18,920 nucleotides of DNA from JABMPO01 sp964539785 (GCA_964539785.1 CAZIJQ010000053.1:1-18920); one strand, 5' to 3'. Numbered from the stretch's first letter, positions 1 through 8,864 are shown. Numbers and translations: made by a program. The notes: generated by a model from the letters alone, not told the origin.

Positions 1-39
1 AGCGTCCATGACGTTTTAACATAGAATTGTATATGAATA

Positions 40-2046
40 TCAGGTTAATGTTTGAGCTACGTACTCAGCAATATCCTTCGATTGAGTAGTATCCGCTAAC
101 CCCTCATCCTTGATACCATCGTTGAGCATGGTAGCGCAGAAGGGACAAGCCGTGGCCACTGCTTCGGGATTCAGTTTTTTCACGTCCTCCATCCGCTCCA
201 GGTTGATCTTCTTCCCTTCCGTTTCCTCCAGCCACATGCGAGCGCCGCCAGCACCACAACAGAAACCGTGGCGTTTAGTGCGATCCAACTCCTGCAGGTT
301 CACCCCTAACTGCTTCAGAATTTCCCGCGGACTGTCATAAATACCGTTATGCCGCCCTAGGTAACAAGAGTCGTGATAGGTGAATTTGCCAACGATATTG
401 CCGTTTATTTTCAATTTCCCTGCATTAATCAAATCTAAAATGAAATCGGTGTGATTCAGCACCTCAAAATTCCCGTCAAATTGGGGATAATCATTTTTAA
501 TTGTATTAAAACAATGGGGACACTGGGTCACAATCTTTTTGAATTTGTACTGCTTAAAAGTAGCCACATTCTGCTCGGCCATGGCCTGGAACAAGTACTC
601 GTTTCCAGCCCGCCGGGCCGAATCACCACTGCAGGTTTCTTCATTACCCAGGATAGCGTAATCAACACCGGCAGCCTTGAGAATCTTGACCATTGCCTGA
701 CTAACTTTCTGACCCAAAGCATCGTAAGAACCAGCACAACCGACCCAGTATAGAACGTCCACCTCCTGCTTTTCAACCATCAGCGGGACTTCCAACCCTT
801 CGGTCCATTTGGCGCGATCTTCGGACGAAATACCCCAGGGATTCCCGTTATTCTCCATATTCTTGAAAGTAGTAACCAGTTCTTTCGGGAAATCACTTTC
901 CATCATTACCCGGTCCTGGCGCAGAAACAGAATATCGATCATGGGCTCATTATTGACCGGGCAGACATCGATACAGGCAGCACAGGTAGTACAGGCCCAG
1001 ACTGCTTCGGGGGTAAGCATCCACTCAAGCAGCGATTGTGCAGATTCTTTACCACCGGCAAAATCAGCGCTGGTATCATTCAGGAAATAGCGTTTGTTAA
1101 TTTCGAGAGCAGCCGGCGAAAGCTGTTTGTCGGTATTATAAGCCGGACAAGCTTCTTGGCAACGGTTACACATTATGCAGGCATAAGCATCAAGCAGGTT
1201 GGTTTGGGGTAGCTCTTCTAATTTGGCAACGCCGAAGGCCTCCAGATCTTCATCTTCGAAATCAATTTTTGCGGTAATCGCTGGACTGGGACGTTCGATC
1301 TCCAGCATTTTATTCAGTGGCCCCATAAACAAATGAGCATGCTTGGAATAGGGGAAGTACGGGATAAATGCCATAATCAAACCAATCGCTAACCACCAGC
1401 TGATATGCTCACCGATTACAATTCCGGAATGGGATAATCCAACCCATAAACCGCCAATTGCCGTGGCTATTGGCTGCCACTGACTACCACCGTGACCAGC
1501 CATTTCGAAAGAAGCTCCCAGCAGGCGAAAACCCACGTGCAACAGGATAAAAAATCCAACAATCGCTGAATCACGACGCATACCTTTACGTGCTGCTGGT
1601 AGTACCTGCACCTGTTCAGTAATCACCAGGGCTGGTGAATTCATTATAAAACGGCGTACCAGGAAAAAGGCCACGCCCAGCAGGGTCAGCAGACTGAAAA
1701 TATCAACGAAAATTTCGTAACAATTTCCCAACCAGGTACCAGGGAAAAATTTGAATCCCGGGACGAAACCGTAGATCACATCGAAGAAATTCACCAGGAT
1801 ATATAATGTGAAACCCCAGGCTACCAGGGCATGAATAAAACTGATCGCCGGCCGCGATCGCCATAATTTTGGTTGAGCGATTAGAACAATTAGTCCTGCT
1901 ACCAAACGTTTGAAAAACTTATTCCAGGGTAATGGCTGCGGTCCTCGGGCAATCGCCTTGAACATCTTACCAAAATTGCTCCAGGTCAGATAGCCGACTC
2001 CGACTAAAATTACAAAAAATAGAATTTTCTCAATCACAGTTAGCAT
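40..2046 (-). CDS. Membrane-bound (Fe-S) oxidoreductase, FadF / ETF:menaquinone oxidoreductase-like (HdrD-type CCG domains)
   Basis: This 668-residue protein joins a membrane part to an iron-sulfur part. Hydrophobic segments lie at about residues 5-22, 46-58, 66-90, 112-131, 160-178 and 210-231. They resemble the NarI/cytochrome b-like N-terminus of this family, with histidines (72, 170, 214) that could bind haem. Two ferredoxin-type 4Fe-4S motifs follow: Cys290/293/296/300 and Cys352/355/358/362. Two CCG domains of heterodisulfide reductase D type come last (Cys437, 472, 509, 512; Cys561, 596, 597, 634, 637). Known relatives include Bacillus FadF/YwjF and EMO proteins, which pass electrons from electron-transfer flavoprotein to menaquinone. 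The ATG lies three bases after the stop of the flavin-reductase-like gene, with a run of G just upstream as a possible ribosome site. No etfAB genes are visible, so the electron donor is uncertain; the fold assignment is firm. Confidence 0.88.
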   Translation of the reverse strand: MLTVIEKILFFVILVGVGYLTWSNFGKMFKAIARGPQPLPWNKFFKRLVAGLIVLIAQPKLWRSRPAISFIHALVAWGFTLYILVNFFDVIYGFVPGFKFFPGTWLGNCYEIFVDIFSLLTLLGVAFFLVRRFIMNSPALVITEQVQVLPAARKGMRRDSAIVGFFILLHVGFRLLGASFEMAGHGGSQWQPIATAIGGLWVGLSHSGIVIGEHISWWLAIGLIMAFIPYFPYSKHAHLFMGPLNKMLEIERPSPAITAKIDFEDEDLEAFGVAKLEELPQTNLLDAYACIMCNRCQEACPAYNTDKQLSPAALEINKRYFLNDTSADFAGGKESAQSLLEWMLTPEAVWACTTCAACIDVCPVNNEPMIDILFLRQDRVMMESDFPKELVTTFKNMENNGNPWGISSEDRAKWTEGLEVPLMVEKQEVDVLYWVGCAGSYDALGQKVSQAMVKILKAAGVDYAILGNEETCSGDSARRAGNEYLFQAMAEQNVATFKQYKFKKIVTQCPHCFNTIKNDYPQFDGNFEVLNHTDFILDLINAGKLKINGNIVGKFTYHDSCYLGRHNGIYDSPREILKQLGVNLQELDRTKRHGFCCGAGGARMWLEETEGKKINLERMEDVKKLNPEAVATACPFCATMLNDGIKDEGLADTTQSKDIAEYVAQTLT

Positions 2047-2049
2047 GAT

Positions 2050-2529
2050 TTAGCCCCCATAATGCCAGTTAGTATGTTCCATTGTCAATATTTCAACATC
2101 CCGGCGCAGGTGAGTTGTAAGCACTTCACCGATGACGGGCAAATGATCACCAACTTTAATAATCTCCCGCACTTGAGTTTCAATTATCATGGGACTATCA
2201 GCCAGGAGGGGTAGGTTATTGTCACTGTTGATATATCGGTAACCATTGATCTCTTGATCATTATAATTTTCAGGTTTAAAAAAGTCCGCGATCATCTGCT
2301 GACGGTCACGGTCAACGAAATGTAAACCAAAATAACCGTGTTGTTCGACTGCCTGGTAGATATTTGACTGATCACGGAGCGCTATCATTATTAGCGGCGG
2401 ATTTAAAGACGTTTGTGTGACGAAAGAAACCACCGTTGCTACCGGATTCCCCTCTAATCGGGAAGTTAATATATACAAGCCATAGGGAATTTTACGCAGA
2501 ATCTTCCTACGCTGGGCAGTACTGCTCAT
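2050..2529 (-). CDS. Flavin reductase-like (FMN-binding split barrel) domain protein
   Basis: The 159-residue product matches the flavin reductase-like family: an N-terminal 'KIPYGLYILTS' stretch, a 'NPPLIMIAL' segment at 43-51 and the family's 'GDHxxxxGEV' motif at residues 127-136. Members bind FMN, and some reduce free flavin with NAD(P)H to feed monooxygenases or other flavin enzymes. The length is close to a single domain with nothing added. It sits between a lipoprotein-like gene and the membrane iron-sulfur oxidoreductase, with three bases on each side, so the three are very likely cotranscribed. The link to the oxidoreductase suggests a flavin electron-transfer partner, but that is inference. 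Substrate and direction are unknown. Confidence 0.85.
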   Translation of the reverse strand: MSSTAQRRKILRKIPYGLYILTSRLEGNPVATVVSFVTQTSLNPPLIMIALRDQSNIYQAVEQHGYFGLHFVDRDRQQMIADFFKPENYNDQEINGYRYINSDNNLPLLADSPMIIETQVREIIKVGDHLPVIGEVLTTHLRRDVEILTMEHTNWHYGG

Positions 2530-2532
2530 TAT

Positions 2533-3216
2533 TTAATCTTTATTTCCCCTATTCGGGCCTTTAGACAGTCGCACCGATAATTTGAGGGAAAGTCCGGTCA
2601 AACGCGAATATTCTGAGGGCATTCCTGAAGCATCGATATGGGGCTTATCGCCGTAACTATTGATATTCTTGGCGCTATCATGCTGCCAATTAAATGCAAA
2701 TAATTGTCCGATTGGCATGGCCGAAAAATCATGACAATAGCCTAATTCAAGCCCAAGCCTACTCCCGATAGTCGTTCCTAGAACCAATCCAATCCGGGAG
2801 CTGGTATTACCACTGATTCCCAGTGGAATATACATAGCCCGGAAACCGAGCCAGAAGGTTGTCCGATTACCGTTAGGAGCAATACGGGATCGTACTTTAT
2901 AATAAGTGAAATCAATATTAGGGTTATGATTCAGCGACCAGCTCAAACTGAGTAAATCCCAACGATTCTCCCTTTTAAAAAGTACTCTATTCCAATCAAT
3001 TCCGGAACCATAGATAGGCAGTCCAATCCTGAAGCCGATGCTGGTGTAATCAGAAATTCCACGTTGGTAATAATAATATGGAAAGACATTCTCAATGGAA
3101 AATGCATAGCCGCTTGTTGATTGGCCATCTTCCAGAAGTACAGCCGGAATGGTACTATGAGTCGAACAATTACTAAGAAATAGAATCAGGAGTAGCGCGC
3201 TAAGGTAACGATACAT
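2533..3216 (-). CDS. Probable lipoprotein / outer-membrane-associated protein of unknown function
   Basis: I do not recognise this family. From the ATG at 3216 it has 227 residues and begins with a lipoprotein-like signal (MYRYLSALLLILFLSNC), with Cys17 as the likely lipidated residue; Asn before the Cys is unusual. An upstream ATG at 3267 would add 17 residues before this signal and is less likely. The rest alternates short hydrophobic and polar runs rich in Tyr, Gly and Ser (for example 'SIGFRIGLPIYGSGI', 'GLVLGTTIGSRLGLELGY'), which reads like amphipathic beta strands, perhaps a small outer-membrane barrel or a barrel-associated protein. It is followed after three bases by the flavin-reductase-like gene. 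No catalytic motif is apparent. Confidence 0.65.
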   Translation of the reverse strand: MYRYLSALLLILFLSNCSTHSTIPAVLLEDGQSTSGYAFSIENVFPYYYYQRGISDYTSIGFRIGLPIYGSGIDWNRVLFKRENRWDLLSLSWSLNHNPNIDFTYYKVRSRIAPNGNRTTFWLGFRAMYIPLGISGNTSSRIGLVLGTTIGSRLGLELGYCHDFSAMPIGQLFAFNWQHDSAKNINSYGDKPHIDASGMPSEYSRLTGLSLKLSVRLSKGPNRGNKD

Positions 3217-3292
3217 GCCTGAAAATGAACCGGATAACCGATATAAGTCAAGCATTGTAACTAACATTTATTAATGTTTGACTAGCTAATTT

Positions 3293-5098
3293 TTATTTAA
3301 GATATATCATTTTTCGGCTCATCGTTACTGGCAGAAAATCATCAATCTGAGCCTGAATTGTGAAAAAATAAACACCACTGGAACGACCCCGCCCATCCCA
3401 GGAATATTGATAATTTCCGATTCCAGTGGATTCATTTTCCAGAAATATATCAATTTTGCGACCTGTTGCATCGGCAATAAATAAATTTATAATAGCTGGT
3501 TGCAGCAAATCAAATGCAATGGTGGTTGTTGCATTGAAGGGATTGGGATAATTCTGAAACAGGGCAAACACTTCCGGAATCGCAAGTTCGGTAGTACGAG
3601 CACGGGTAACATCATTGGCATCGCCCAAAGTACCGAACGAAGTAGATACCCAGCCAGCGCCATCTGGTATTCGGGCTTCAAAAATATCATAAGTGAAATT
3701 AACCGGACGACTCTCCAGATAAAACCAGCTTGAATCAAAGGTTAGTTCGACCAGCGAAATCCAGCTACTTTTCTTAGCTTCATCCACCATCCAACTAAAG
3801 GTTTGATAGCGGTTATCGGAAAAGAACCCTGACAGGTTAATCATTAGACTATCGTCCATAAATAGCGCTAGTCTGAAAGTGCTATCTAATACACCGCTGA
3901 CCTCCACCGAAATTCGATTTTCGTCCAATATGTAAATAATTTCATTTAAAATAATATTTCTGCTGGCAACTTCCAAATGTGATTCATCCCAGCCCAGGCT
4001 GTCAACTAATCGGTATTCATCATTGAATGAACAAATAAAGCCCTGCTCCGGGAAAACGGTTGCTATTTGTTGGATCGGCTCATGGTTTTGATTTAGGGAA
4101 AGCCAGAAACCCGGATTATCTATTTTCATGGTATCCCGGTATCCGCCAATTATTTCCGAATTCAGTTCAAGCCCGAACATTTGATCGCCAGCGGTGATCG
4201 AGTAAATTGATTCACTTGCGCGACCCCCATCGCTAACCATTATTTCGAGATAGGTAAAATCTGATGAATCACTCCAGGCACTGATAATTCGCACCGGATC
4301 GCTATAATCAAGGAAAGATCGTGCCTGCTGGTATTTCCGGCTTAATAACTCCAATTGGTCCGGCAATTTTGCCATACTGGTATCAATTTCTATTTGCCAT
4401 TCAATTGGAGTCATCAACAAACGGTTTGGAAGATAGTACTTCAATTCATCCAGTTTTTGTTTTAAATCGCGAATAAAATCAGCTGTAAATGAAATATCAT
4501 CAAGTATTCGATACTGGACGAAGTTGGTCAGGGTAAAATTATCAAACCAGGTCTTCTGATCAAATTGATCAGAATAAAGGATTTTCAGGCAATGATCAAT
4601 TGCGGTTGAATCTAACTCTGTCAGCATTGATGTTAACAATTTGCCTACCAATTCAAATTGTAAGTACCTGGAAAACACAAAATTTGAGTCGATAACCGGA
4701 ATGTATAAATCTAGCAATTCAAAATCAGGGTCAGCCAGACTGGTAAAGGGCGGCGTGGCCTCAGAACTCCGGTATATTTCAGAATCTGCCGTTTCAATTT
4801 CCAGGCGATAGAAATAATGCGTGTCAGGCTCAACGATCACATCGAGAAAACGTGTCTGCTGGCTTTCAAACTGGTCCAACAGATAAAAATCCCGGTCAGG
4901 ATGCAAACTACGAAAAACCGATATTGATTCGACTATCACAGAATCGGGAACGGACCAGGCCACCAGAATCGAATTGACATCACTAAAAACATTCAATGGA
5001 ATTCTCGGCTTAACCTCGATGCTATCGCCCTGCCCCCAACTGACTGCTACGCAGGCAATCAGGACTAGGCCTAATTGTAGTAATCGTGATTTTTGCAT
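3293..5098 (-). CDS. Secreted protein with fibronectin III-like N-terminus and YPNPFN C-terminal sorting domain
   Basis: The 601-residue protein starts with a clear signal peptide (about residues 1-22, ending in 'AVSWG'). Residues 30-118 read like a fibronectin type III fold ('ILVAWSVPDS', 'DTHYFYRLEIE'). The long middle part (about 120-500) is acidic and Ser/Leu-rich with no motif I recognise. From about residue 510 to the end there is a Por-secretion/T9SS-type C-terminal domain: 'FQNYPNPFN', then 'SWDGRGRSSGVYFFTI', ending in 'MIYLK'. In FCB bacteria such domains direct export and often attachment at the cell surface. It lies 77 bases downstream of a protease with the same kind of domain. 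The middle portion may be a lineage-specific binding or adhesion module; its function is unknown. Confidence 0.82.
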   Translation of the reverse strand: MQKSRLLQLGLVLIACVAVSWGQGDSIEVKPRIPLNVFSDVNSILVAWSVPDSVIVESISVFRSLHPDRDFYLLDQFESQQTRFLDVIVEPDTHYFYRLEIETADSEIYRSSEATPPFTSLADPDFELLDLYIPVIDSNFVFSRYLQFELVGKLLTSMLTELDSTAIDHCLKILYSDQFDQKTWFDNFTLTNFVQYRILDDISFTADFIRDLKQKLDELKYYLPNRLLMTPIEWQIEIDTSMAKLPDQLELLSRKYQQARSFLDYSDPVRIISAWSDSSDFTYLEIMVSDGGRASESIYSITAGDQMFGLELNSEIIGGYRDTMKIDNPGFWLSLNQNHEPIQQIATVFPEQGFICSFNDEYRLVDSLGWDESHLEVASRNIILNEIIYILDENRISVEVSGVLDSTFRLALFMDDSLMINLSGFFSDNRYQTFSWMVDEAKKSSWISLVELTFDSSWFYLESRPVNFTYDIFEARIPDGAGWVSTSFGTLGDANDVTRARTTELAIPEVFALFQNYPNPFNATTTIAFDLLQPAIINLFIADATGRKIDIFLENESTGIGNYQYSWDGRGRSSGVYFFTIQAQIDDFLPVTMSRKMIYLK

Positions 5099-5145
5099 TA
5101 TTAAGATAGCCTGACCGTATACAATTTGTATTATTCGATGTTTTC

Positions 5146-5165
5146 TCGCAAGGATTTATTTGCGA
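5146..5165 (-). terminator. Small hairpin after the protease gene, without a T tract
   Basis: A perfect 6-base inverted repeat (TCGCAA / TTGCGA, 8-base loop) begins 11 bases past the protease stop in the 77-base gap before the next minus-strand gene. No run of T follows it in the direction of transcription, so it may be an RNA-stabilising or attenuating hairpin rather than a true intrinsic terminator. A second short palindrome (ATACAA T TTGTAT) lies at 5119-5131. Confidence 0.25.
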
Positions 5166-5175
5166 TCAGGTAGTA

Positions 5176-6864
5176 TTATTTTAGTAATATCAACTTTCTG
5201 ACCGACTGGTGATCTGAACATAGTAGGCGGGCAAAGTAAATACCGGATGGGTTCCGGGCACCATTCCAGGTTATAGTTCGTGGCTGAGCAGATAGCCAGC
5301 CCTTGAAAATAGTGTCAATGTGCTGACCCTGTAAATTTATGATATCCAATGTAACAAACCCCTCCCGGTCAAGTTGAATTGTTAGTTTGGTTGTGCTATT
5401 AAACGGATTGGGATAGGGCGGTAAAAGCTGAAAATCCGTTGGAGTACCATTGGGAATGTGGTTACCAAAACCAGTATAATTAATCGCTTTCCAGACATCG
5501 ATTATTCCGTAACCATAGACCGTATCAGGATCACTGGCTTGACTGGCTGTCATCATAAGCGCTTCCCTGACCTGCATTGGTGTCCATTCCGGATGGGCGC
5601 TTAGAATAATAGCTGCAGCACCTGCCACCAAAGGGGTCGACATGGAAGTACCTAATGTGGTTATATACCCTTTCCCAGATGAATTGGCACAGGCTGTAGT
5701 CACTCCTTGAGCACATACTTCAGGTTTAATCCGGCCATCATAAGTTGGGCCACGGGAACTAAAATGGGCAATAATTCCACTGGTAGTTACAGCTCCAACG
5801 GAAATCACAGAATCAGCGTCGGCTGGTGCAATGATATGGTGCCAGGCAGAATTTGCTTCATTCCCAGCGGCAGTAACACAAACCATTCCAATACTGACTG
5901 CATAATCCACAGCGATGGTGGTAACGGCAGTATTACCATCCATATCCTGGTAGTCATACCAGTCATTATAACCCACTGAAGAAGAGAGTACATCGGCCCC
6001 CAGTGAATCACCCCATTCCAAACCAGCTACAAATAAATCTTCTTCTAGATTGATTTCTTGATCTTCGAATTCTGTCTTACCCAACATGAACTGAGCACCG
6101 AATGCCGGCCCGATCAGTTTGCCGGGATCATAACCAGCTAAGGCTGAAAATGTGCACGTGCCATGATTATGTTGATTTACACTATCGCCATCTTGATTAA
6201 CGGTAACATTGTCATTTTGAATGAAATCCCATTCCGCTACAATATCCAATGAATCAAAAACGGGATGGTCTAAATTGAATCCGGTATCCAGAATCAATAC
6301 AATTACATTCTGACCGAAATAGCCATTGGCGTGGGCGATTTGCACGTTGATCTGTTCAATCTGGTTTTTAGCGTAGCCATAATCCAGACTATCTTCCACA
6401 CTTAACCTGAATAAGGAGCGCCCATTATCTGTAATCGGTCTCGGTTTCCTTTGTGCGGTTTTGACAGAAGTAATCTTTCGGACGGATGGCAAATTCGCAA
6501 TGGCTGTGAGTTGATCCATGGTTGCCTCCACGGAAACCGCATTCAACCAGCGGCTGATGATACGCTGCCGGGCTCCCGTATACATGACATTCTGAATGTA
6601 TGTGGGATCTGGAGGAATATCCCGGAAAGTCACTAAATTATTGGGGCGAACTTTGTTCCGGCGTGCCAGTGAGCGTTCGGTCAAACGAACCCGCGCCGAT
6701 AGCTCCCGGTTTTGAATACTACCCTTATCAGTAAAATATACCCAGACATGAAACCGATCATTGCTTCGGTATCCGGCTTGCAGGGCAACCGGATCAATTA
6801 TAGCTTTGGCCGGCAATATACCGAAAAAGAGAAGACTCGCTGTAATTATTCTCAATATCCGCAA
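5176..6864 (-). CDS. Secreted S8 (subtilisin-like) serine protease with C-terminal sorting domain
   Basis: This is a 562-residue subtilase with a full catalytic set: Asp193 in 'LILDTGF', His234 in 'HNHGTC', the oxyanion Asn335 in 'AAGNE' and Ser407 in 'GTSMSTP'. A signal peptide covers about residues 1-21 ('LPAKA'). Residues 35-140 look like a propeptide/inhibitor domain before the catalytic domain (about 165-465). The C-terminus from about 478 carries the 'YPNPFN' sorting domain ('WNGARNPSGIYFARL', ending 'LILLK'), so the enzyme is expected outside the cell or on its surface. No ATG fits the start: the best choice is TTG at 6864, just before the signal peptide, with a stop codon in frame six codons upstream. 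A second TTG three codons later is also possible. The substrate is unknown. Confidence 0.92.
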   Translation of the reverse strand: MRILRIITASLLFFGILPAKAIIDPVALQAGYRSNDRFHVWVYFTDKGSIQNRELSARVRLTERSLARRNKVRPNNLVTFRDIPPDPTYIQNVMYTGARQRIISRWLNAVSVEATMDQLTAIANLPSVRKITSVKTAQRKPRPITDNGRSLFRLSVEDSLDYGYAKNQIEQINVQIAHANGYFGQNVIVLILDTGFNLDHPVFDSLDIVAEWDFIQNDNVTVNQDGDSVNQHNHGTCTFSALAGYDPGKLIGPAFGAQFMLGKTEFEDQEINLEEDLFVAGLEWGDSLGADVLSSSVGYNDWYDYQDMDGNTAVTTIAVDYAVSIGMVCVTAAGNEANSAWHHIIAPADADSVISVGAVTTSGIIAHFSSRGPTYDGRIKPEVCAQGVTTACANSSGKGYITTLGTSMSTPLVAGAAAIILSAHPEWTPMQVREALMMTASQASDPDTVYGYGIIDVWKAINYTGFGNHIPNGTPTDFQLLPPYPNPFNSTTKLTIQLDREGFVTLDIINLQGQHIDTIFKGWLSAQPRTITWNGARNPSGIYFARLLCSDHQSVRKLILLK

Positions 6865-6878
6865 ACTAATAACACTTT

Positions 6879-6909
6879 TTTATACGTTGACTGGAGAGGC
6901 TCAACTCAA
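6879..6909 (-). promoter_or_regulatory. Possible promoter for the S8 protease gene
   Basis: On the minus strand the 94-base gap after the hemW-like gene holds TTGAGT (6904-6909), a 19-base spacer and TATAAA (6879-6884), close to a sigma-70-like arrangement though with a long spacer. Transcription would begin only about 8-10 bases before the TTG start, giving an almost leaderless message. The promoter consensus of this lineage is unknown to me, so this is tentative. Confidence 0.2.
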
Positions 6910-6958
6910 ATTTACCCGTCGTAAAATTAATATAATCTGCATTGAAGGAAAAGAAAAT

Positions 6959-8095
6959 TCAGATGCCAAGTTGCATATCCACCGCAATAGCATCAGCGAA
7001 TAACAACCCTTTGCTGGTAAGTGACTGGCGATTACCACTGCTGGCGAGACAACTAGGCCATTTTTTATGGCAAATTTCTATTTGATTTTCCACTTGAAAG
7101 CGATATTTAACCGGGATATCGTCGAGGTTAAAACCTTCAGCGATCCGTAGGCCAAATCCGATCCGTTCGTTAATCAATTCGACTGGAGTCAATAATTCCG
7201 TTTCGTGCACAGCCGAGGATCCCGATTTAACGCGGGTAAGATACTGATTCAGATTATTCACATTCCACCAGCGCCGAGTACCATCAAAACTATGAGCAGA
7301 TGGACCAAACCCCAGGTAAGGTTCGATCCGCCAGTAATGTAGGTTGTGGCGGCATTCAAAACCAGACCGGGCATAATTTGAGATCTCGTAGCGGGGATAG
7401 CCCTGCTCCGCCAGATAGTCACCGGTACGCTTAAACAGATCGGCAGTGGTCTCATCGTTAGGCATTCTGATCTTCCCGGCGGAAGTTAAATCATATAGTG
7501 GCGTCTGCTCCTCTACTGTGAGATTATAGCAAGACAGGTGTTTCGGTCCCAGTTCTACCACCGCTGCCAGATCCTGTTGCCAATGAGTCCAGGTCTGTCC
7601 CGGCAGGCCAAAAATAAGATCACAACTTAGATTATCAAAACCGGCAGCGCGGGCATGTTCAATAGCGGTGCGACTTTCTTTGGCGGAATGAATCCGGCTT
7701 AAAAAAGTCAGATTTTGCGGATTAAATGATTGAACACCAAGCGATATTCGATTAATCCCAAGTTGGTGGTAAGCTTTCAATTTTTCCAGTGCGACGGTTC
7801 CGGGATTAGCTTCAATTGTTGCTTCCAACCAATTCAGCGTACCAAACCGGGAATCCAATGCTGCGAGAATTTCCGATAATTGATCCGGGGTTAACAGGCT
7901 GGGAGTCCCGCCGCCGAGAAACAGCGTATCAAACTGATAATCGTCTATTTCTCCCACAAAATCATTGATTTCCCGGATCAGACCATTCACAAATCGGGGG
8001 ACCAAATCTTCCTGACTGGCAACGGAATAAAAATCACAATAAACGCATTTAGCGCGGCAAAATGGGAAATGAATATAAATTCCGCTTTTTATCAT
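6959..8095 (-). CDS. hemW: HemW-like radical SAM protein (oxygen-independent coproporphyrinogen III oxidase family)
   Basis: The 378-residue protein opens with 'GIYIHFPFC' and the radical-SAM cluster motif Cys13-x3-Cys17-x2-Cys20, followed by 'DFYS'. The Phe after the third Cys region, where true HemN has a fourth Cys, is typical of HemW. The glycine-rich SAM motif 'GGGTPSLL' is at 61-68, 'GVQSF' at 120-124, 'GLPGQT' at 163-168, and 'HNLHYW' at 250-255, a stretch conserved in HemW. HemW is a haem chaperone that delivers haem to respiratory enzymes and does not oxidise coproporphyrinogen. Full length for the family. The gene diverges from the phosphatase gene across a 55-base gap and is first in a run of minus-strand genes. 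The membrane oxidoreductase at the end of that run may contain haem, but a functional link is speculative. Confidence 0.9.
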   Translation of the reverse strand: MIKSGIYIHFPFCRAKCVYCDFYSVASQEDLVPRFVNGLIREINDFVGEIDDYQFDTLFLGGGTPSLLTPDQLSEILAALDSRFGTLNWLEATIEANPGTVALEKLKAYHQLGINRISLGVQSFNPQNLTFLSRIHSAKESRTAIEHARAAGFDNLSCDLIFGLPGQTWTHWQQDLAAVVELGPKHLSCYNLTVEEQTPLYDLTSAGKIRMPNDETTADLFKRTGDYLAEQGYPRYEISNYARSGFECRHNLHYWRIEPYLGFGPSAHSFDGTRRWWNVNNLNQYLTRVKSGSSAVHETELLTPVELINERIGFGLRIAEGFNLDDIPVKYRFQVENQIEICHKKWPSCLASSGNRQSLTSKGLLFADAIAVDMQLGI

Positions 8096-8135
8096 TCTAA
8101 ATGATACGAATCTTTAACTTAAATTCCACCTAAAA

Positions 8136-8142
8136 GAAGGAA
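8136..8142 (+). promoter_or_regulatory. Ribosome binding site of the acid phosphatase gene
   Basis: GAAGGAA stands 8 bases before the ATG at 8151, a good Shine-Dalgarno match that fixes this start. The 55-base divergent gap must also hold the promoters for this gene and the hemW-like gene; I see no convincing -35/-10 pair. Confidence 0.6.
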
Positions 8143-8150
8143 TTACCTCA

Positions 8151-8864
8151 ATGAGATTTGGCAAGCGCCTGTACATAATATTTTTTGCTTTGATGGCAGC
8201 AGTAACAATTTGGATTGCTACCGATCAGTCCGTCCCAGGACAATTAAATATCGGTTTTGACATTGACGACACAGTGTTATTCAGTCGGGATATCTTCACT
8301 AATCTGCCAGCAGACAAGCAGAATCCCATCGATTTCGGCTGGGTCAACGTACGCGACCGCCAGTATTCTCTGCTGATCGAACCGGCTGCTGAGCTAATTC
8401 ATTTTTATCGGTCCCACGGTCATGAAGTATATTTTATCACTGCCCGGCCAGGAATTAATGGAGATAGTGTGGCAGTATTTCTAAGTGAACAACTGGGTTT
8501 TCCGGTGGTCAAAGGCCAAAACCTGTTTTTTGAGCCCAAAGAAAATGTGGGCGAATTCCGCTATACAACCAAACACCGGCGAATCAAAGCCCTGGGGCTG
8601 GATATTTTTTACGGCGATTCCGACACCGACATCGTAGCAGCAATAAAAGCGGGCGTTCACCCGGTGCGGGTCGTGCGGCATCAATCATCAATAGATCAGT
8701 ACGGCAAGAATTATTTTGGCAATACCAATGATGGCACTGATGTTAAAGCACCGTTTTCCAAATCCGATTTAGAGCAATTTTATCGCGGTTCGGTTGGGGT
8801 TTTCGGCGAAGCGATTTATCCCATTATCTGGAACGGTCCTGCCAGTAAAAACGAGATTGATTAA
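8151..8864 (+). CDS. aphA: Class B (AphA-type) acid phosphatase, HAD superfamily
   Basis: The 237-residue product has the class B acid phosphatase pattern: 'GFDIDDTVLFS' with nucleophile Asp37 and Asp39 (DxD), 'ITARP' at 96-100, Lys141 before 'HRRIKALG', and 'FYGDSDTDI' at 153-161 for the metal-binding aspartates. These blocks match E. coli AphA well ('IFYGDSDNDI', 'GAFGEE' near the end, here 'GVFGEA'). Residues about 8-21 form a hydrophobic signal or membrane anchor, so it should act in the periplasm on phosphomonoesters such as nucleotides. Compared with E. coli AphA as I remember it, there is an extra stretch of some 25 residues at about 180-212. The next gene starts on the very next base, suggesting coupled translation with the outer-membrane porin. 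Confidence 0.88.
   Translation: MRFGKRLYIIFFALMAAVTIWIATDQSVPGQLNIGFDIDDTVLFSRDIFTNLPADKQNPIDFGWVNVRDRQYSLLIEPAAELIHFYRSHGHEVYFITARPGINGDSVAVFLSEQLGFPVVKGQNLFFEPKENVGEFRYTTKHRRIKALGLDIFYGDSDTDIVAAIKAGVHPVRVVRHQSSIDQYGKNYFGNTNDGTDVKAPFSKSDLEQFYRGSVGVFGEAIYPIIWNGPASKNEID

Noticed and set aside
451..1090. Plus-strand open frames opposite the iron-sulfur oxidoreductase
   Set aside because: Antisense to conserved Cys-rich domains; no start signals or family features.
5119..5131. Palindrome ATACAA T TTGTAT in the gap between the protease and the next gene
   Set aside because: It is short, AT-rich and close to what chance allows in such sequence, with no other support for an operator.
6959..8095. 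Naming the radical SAM protein as true HemN coproporphyrinogen oxidase
   Set aside because: The cluster motif lacks HemN's fourth cysteine and the N-terminus has the HemW form, so the haem chaperone is the better call.
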